A DNA stretch of 35,623 nucleotides from an uncultured Lachnospiraceae bacterium. Its GTDB lineage: Bacteria > Bacillota > Clostridia > Lachnospirales > Lachnospiraceae. Below, piece after piece: positions 33,019 through 35,623 of the stretch; positions within the stretch are counted from its first letter, which is position 1; each line of letters opens with the position of its first letter. A program made the position numbers and the translations under genes. The DNA lies in NCBI GenBank assembly GCA_937965795.1, contig CALCMD010000087.1, forward strand, positions 1-35,623, written 5' to 3'. The notes beneath the pieces were generated by a model that was not told where the DNA came from, ran no database searches, and was given only the letters and a program-made list of their open reading frames with translations.

Positions 33019-33432
33019 TTATACAAAGTTTTTTATATTCTCCCGGTACGTCCGCCAGGAACACAGCCCCTGCTTCCTCCATTCACAGTTTTTGCAGGAC
33101 TCCGTAAAAATCTGTTCCGTAACTCTCTCAGCGGCTGCCGCCATCAAGGTGTGAAACGTATATCCACCTTCTTCCAGATGAAGCGCTTCACATAACCTCC
33201 GGTCCTTCTCCGTAACCTTATCATCCGCTTCCCGGCAGAAGGTTTCCTCTTTCAAATTCGGACATTTTTGACAAATCCCGTCCGGCCCGCATACCAGTAA
33301 GATTTCCTCATCGGCATGTGCCATGAGCCATTTGATCTGTTCCTCCATATTCCTGCTGAACGCGTCACTGTATCCGCTGCCCCGGAACAGAGGAATACAC
33401 AGCAGGTGATGCACCCTAAGCGCTCTTTTCAT
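33019..33432 (-). CDS. DUF1284 domain protein
   Basis: A 137-residue protein starting with the DUF1284 signature RVHHLLCIP. Eight cysteines, including CxxC in GICQKCPNL and a later CKNCEW...GLC set, suggest metal or iron-sulfur binding. The family has no assigned reaction. The gene overlaps bioY by 17 bases and must share its transcript, so biotin control would extend to it. Length fits the family. Confidence 0.85.
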   Translation of the reverse strand: MKRALRVHHLLCIPLFRGSGYSDAFSRNMEEQIKWLMAHADEEILLVCGPDGICQKCPNLKEETFCREADDKVTEKDRRLCEALHLEEGGYTFHTLMAAAAERVTEQIFTESCKNCEWRKQGLCSWRTYRENIKNFV

Positions 33433-33979
33433 AAGTCAGGACATTTGCCGCATTTAAGGCTCTCCTCAAAATCTCGCCCAGAACAAACGCCAGAATGACG
33501 GAAATGGCGTCTTTTAAAAGATATGGAACAGAAACGAGAAGCGCAGACTCCCAGAAAGGCATCTGTGTCAAAAACATGAATTGCAGAACACCAAGAATGT
33601 GACAGACGAGCAGCCCCGCAGCCCCGAAAACTCCTGTCAGCGCTTTCTTCTTCTGCGCCGCTCCCAGTCCGCATAAAAGCGCCATAAAAATAAAGCCAAA
33701 GATAAAGCCTCCTGTCTTTCCAAGCAGAATTCCAAGCCCCCCGCTCATTTGCGAAAATACCGGAACGCCCACGGCTCCCAGCAGCAGATAGATAAGCGCT
33801 GCCGCCGCTCCCAGCTTCCAGCCCAGCACTGTCCCCGTAAGCGCCACTGCAAAGGTCTGCAAGGTCACGGGAACGCCGGACGGCATCGGGATAGCAATCT
33901 GCGATAAGACTGCCAGAACCGCAGTAAACATCCCCACCATAATCATTGACTTCGTCGATATTCTTTTCTTCTGTTCCAT
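33416..33979 (-). CDS. bioY: Biotin transporter BioY
   Basis: A 187-residue BioY, the substrate-binding membrane subunit of ECF-type biotin transporters. Five or six hydrophobic segments cover the chain. Family segments present are IPMPSGVPVTLQTFAVALTG near residue 33 and GKTGGFIFGFIFMALL near 90. No ECF ATPase or T subunit is adjacent, so it would use shared ECF modules encoded elsewhere or act alone. I chose ATG 33979, ten bases after AAGGAGAG; the longer frame to 34021 would cross the presumed operator. Two BirA-like operators flank its promoter. Confidence 0.93.
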   Translation of the reverse strand: MEQKKRISTKSMIMVGMFTAVLAVLSQIAIPMPSGVPVTLQTFAVALTGTVLGWKLGAAAALIYLLLGAVGVPVFSQMSGGLGILLGKTGGFIFGFIFMALLCGLGAAQKKKALTGVFGAAGLLVCHILGVLQFMFLTQMPFWESALLVSVPYLLKDAISVILAFVLGEILRRALNAANVLTYEKSA

Positions 33980-34016
33980 ACCAATTTCTCTCCTTCTCTT
34001 TTTCTCACCGTAAATC

Positions 34017-34043
34017 GTCAACTCTCTTTTTTATTTGGTTGAC
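34017..34043. promoter_or_regulatory. BirA-like operator 1 (downstream of bioY -10)
   Basis: GTCAAC - 15 bases - GTTGAC. This fits the two-half-site, 14-16-base-spaced form of BirA operators (consensus TTGTTAACC / GGTTAACAA). It lies right at the expected bioY transcript start. Confidence 0.5.
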
Positions 34044-34050
34044 CTTCCAT

Positions 34051-34079
34051 ATTATAACAGGCAAAAAAAGAGATGTCAA
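34051..34079 (-). promoter_or_regulatory. bioY promoter (consensus)
   Basis: Minus-strand -35 TTGACA (34074-34079), 17-base spacer, -10 TATAAT (34051-34056): a perfect consensus promoter. The -35 lies in operator 2 and in the stem of the preceding terminator. Confidence 0.85.
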
Positions 34080-34106
34080 CCTTCCTTGCAAAGCAGTTGA
34101 CATCTC
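34062..34106 (-). terminator. Terminator of the RloB gene
   Basis: GAGATGTCAAC (34070-34080) and GTTGACATCTC (34096-34106) form a perfect 11-bp stem with a 15-base loop; the minus strand continues into seven T. It lies about 35 bases after the rloB stop codon. Confidence 0.85.
34075..34101. promoter_or_regulatory. BirA-like operator 2 (overlapping -35)
   Basis: The same GTCAAC - 15 bases - GTTGAC arrangement as operator 1, with identical half-sites and spacing. It covers the -35 box and also forms the core of the terminator hairpin. Confidence 0.4.
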
Positions 34107-34140
34107 CTTCTCTCTTCATTTTAACCCTTTCATTTGCACT

Positions 34141-34800
34141 TTATAATAATTTACAGTCACTCAAAATCTTCTCTATTGCCTCCCACGCAGAAAGAGATGG
34201 GTTTTCTTTATAGTATCTATACCCTTTATACTGAAGTAATGTATAACCATTCTCCTGATTCCTCTGCATGATGTATCTCGCACGTCCTATAGCGTCAATT
34301 ACATTAGAAAGATTCATTTTGCTCAAGCAGCGTTTGAAATTGTCCTCATGTTTATACTCATCCATATTTTCAAATTTCTCACCAAAGGCTTTATTGATTG
34401 GTGTAATATACTGTTTTCTATGAGCGTATGAAGTATTACAATCTATCATGTGCAGTATAATCCATAGATCAAAAGTAAAATTACTATATCCTGATTTATA
34501 CTTAATCTGCTTGCCTAATTGCTCTGCTTTCTTCATATTATCCATAGCGTCTTGAAATCCCTGAACATGGATAGGCTCGTCACTTTCATAATCAAAGAAA
34601 TGATATACCTCAATCCTTCTTGTAACGGTCAAAGATTTTGCGTGTTTTAATGGATTCTTTTTCACCGGACAATCAATCGAAACTTTACAAACAGATTCTT
34701 CTGTATTGTTAATCAGATCTTGCAGCCACTTCAAGTACCACTGCTCCGTTTCACCCTCTACACTAAAATAGTATTTATTGGTCGGTTTTCTCTTTGCCAT
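34141..34800 (-). CDS. rloB: RloB-family protein (AbiLii-like)
   Basis: A 219-residue RloB-domain protein. The TOPRIM-like start, SVEGETEQWYLKWL (residues 13-26), has the expected catalytic Glu; an acidic DYESD follows near 70, and the conserved SNFTFDLWIILHMID segment near 105-119 matches the family's SNP-x-FELWL motif. RloB occurs next to AAA ATPases in restriction loci and as AbiLii in the lactococcal AbiL system; a nuclease role is inferred. It begins two bases after the ATPase stop, with AGAGAGGTG as ribosome site. The gene is clearly more AT-rich than the rest of the window. Confidence 0.82.
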   Translation of the reverse strand: MAKRKPTNKYYFSVEGETEQWYLKWLQDLINNTEESVCKVSIDCPVKKNPLKHAKSLTVTRRIEVYHFFDYESDEPIHVQGFQDAMDNMKKAEQLGKQIKYKSGYSNFTFDLWIILHMIDCNTSYAHRKQYITPINKAFGEKFENMDEYKHEDNFKRCLSKMNLSNVIDAIGRARYIMQRNQENGYTLLQYKGYRYYKENPSLSAWEAIEKILSDCKLL

Positions 34801-34802
34801 AA

Positions 34803-35623
34803 TTACACCTCTCTTTCACTATCCAAAATCTCCTCAAAGATTGGTGTAAAATCAATGTCCTTAATCGCACCATACTGGCTGATAAAATATTTTCCCATAT
34901 AATCTTCATGTTTGCGGACGCCTTTATCTCCCGTTGTTCCAAAATCAGACAACGCATACAAGATACTCTGGTGACTATCATCATCACGCTCTACGAATTT
35001 AATCTCATCTCTTCTGAACAGATTAGAGTTCAAAAAAATGGGATTATGTGTGTTGAAAATCAACTGTGCGTGATGAATATTAATGTCATCATTATGAAAA
35101 ACATTGATAATACTCATCAATGCCATTGGATGGATAGACGCATCAAACTCATCCACTACCAGTGTTCCGCCTATCTGGATTGCTTTTATAACCAACGGAA
35201 ACATGTTGATAAATCGGATTGTTCCATAGGATTCAAAAATTTCTGCCGCAATAGCCGCATTCTTTTTGTTTTTCATATTTCGAAAAACAGAATACAACTT
35301 TGCGTCCGGCTCGTCTTCACTTACAACATAACCTACTGCATTTGAGTTGATTCCAAATAATTTTGCGGCTTTATCCGTTGTCTTTTCCACATAAACTGCC
35401 TTTTTCTTAGGATCAGCAAATCTTTTAATTAACTGCATAGAATCAGCACGATAAATCACCATGAACTTATTTGTAAACCAATCTACAATCAATTTTGCAA
35501 ATTTCTGTGAGAAAACAAGTTTAAATCCATTTGTTAAAAACAACTCATCTTGACTTAAACTATTCTTAGCAATCTCGCTTACACTTTCTACGTTTTGCTC
35601 TGTAATATCAGACAGATAACCCC
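34803..35623 (-). CDS. AAA-family ATPase (RloA/AbiLi-like), 5' part missing
   Basis: The C-terminal ~273 residues of an ABC/SMC-like AAA ATPase (AAA_15/AAA_21 type). Visible motifs are ESYGTIRF (the ABC-signature equivalent), Walker B TLVVDEFDASIHP, and NTHNPIFL with the H-loop. The Walker A part lies beyond the window end; the frame stays open from 35623, so no start is present here. It is paired with rloB at two bases' distance. Such ATPase-nuclease pairs (AbiL, OLD, PARIS) protect against phages. AT-rich composition suggests acquisition by transfer. Confidence 0.82.
   Translation of the reverse strand, partial: GYLSDITEQNVESVSEIAKNSLSQDELFLTNGFKLVFSQKFAKLIVDWFTNKFMVIYRADSMQLIKRFADPKKKAVYVEKTTDKAAKLFGINSNAVGYVVSEDEPDAKLYSVFRNMKNKKNAAIAAEIFESYGTIRFINMFPLVIKAIQIGGTLVVDEFDASIHPMALMSIINVFHNDDINIHHAQLIFNTHNPIFLNSNLFRRDEIKFVERDDDSHQSILYALSDFGTTGDKGVRKHEDYMGKYFISQYGAIKDIDFTPIFEEILDSEREV

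Noticed and set aside
1..35623. CRISPR arrays, tRNA/rRNA genes, intact insertion sequences
   Set aside because: Reading the intergenic regions showed no regularly spaced repeats, no tRNA-like CCA-ended cloverleafs, no rRNA and no transposase frames.

Overview
The window reads as a chromosomal segment of a Gram-positive, anaerobic gut Firmicute, most likely a Lachnospiraceae member close to Blautia or Ruminococcus. This is inferred from the gene families: NifJ-type pyruvate:ferredoxin oxidoreductase, PPDK, a PPi-type phosphofructokinase, DUF1540, SEC-C, TIGR01440 and DUF1284 proteins, and strong AGGAGG ribosome sites. Nearly every gene is on the minus strand; the exceptions are rplT, two small ribbon-helix-helix genes and a ROK regulator. 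The first 39 bases are an Illumina sequencing adapter, so base 1 is an untrimmed contig edge and rplT has lost its first codons.

Layout. 41-4103: end of rplT and its terminator, a double DUF1540 protein, and a GntR/ABC-transporter operon with a matching operator. 4213-6118: TIGR01440, YdcF and SEC-C proteins. 6290-6365: an unexplained plus-strand terminator hairpin that may belong to a small RNA. 6376-9871: a tight five-gene operon larB-larC-larE-acylphosphatase-GNAT for nickel-pincer cofactor synthesis, with no larA nearby. 9978-10771: a small acidic protein and a tandem duplication of a small ribbon-helix-helix gene. 10840-16433: a sugar-acid/polyol operon (mannitol-dehydrogenase-family enzyme, GntP permease, PfkB kinase carrying an HPr-like domain without the active histidine) divergent from a ROK regulator.

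16353-17064 holds one or two tiny minus-strand genes behind a strong promoter and hairpins. 17065-22761 holds PPDK, PPi-dependent PFK and glycyl-tRNA synthetase. 22871-28318 holds a lipoprotein with a three-hairpin leader, then recO, era and a large M16C peptidase. 28420-32793 holds a secreted protein and nifJ, the latter with a structured leader. 33019-33979 holds a DUF1284 protein and bioY, with two identical BirA-like operator arrangements around the bioY promoter. 34141-35623 is an AT-rich pair, RloB and an AAA ATPase (cut by the window end), resembling the AbiL/RloAB class of phage-defence modules.

Functionally, PPi-PFK, PPDK and PFOR form a pyrophosphate-linked route from fructose 6-phosphate to acetyl-CoA. 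The most interesting non-coding signals are the structured leaders of nifJ, the lipoprotein gene and glyS, the twin operators before bioY, and the repeated habit of placing a promoter -35 box inside the preceding terminator stem. I saw no tRNA, rRNA, CRISPR array or intact insertion sequence.
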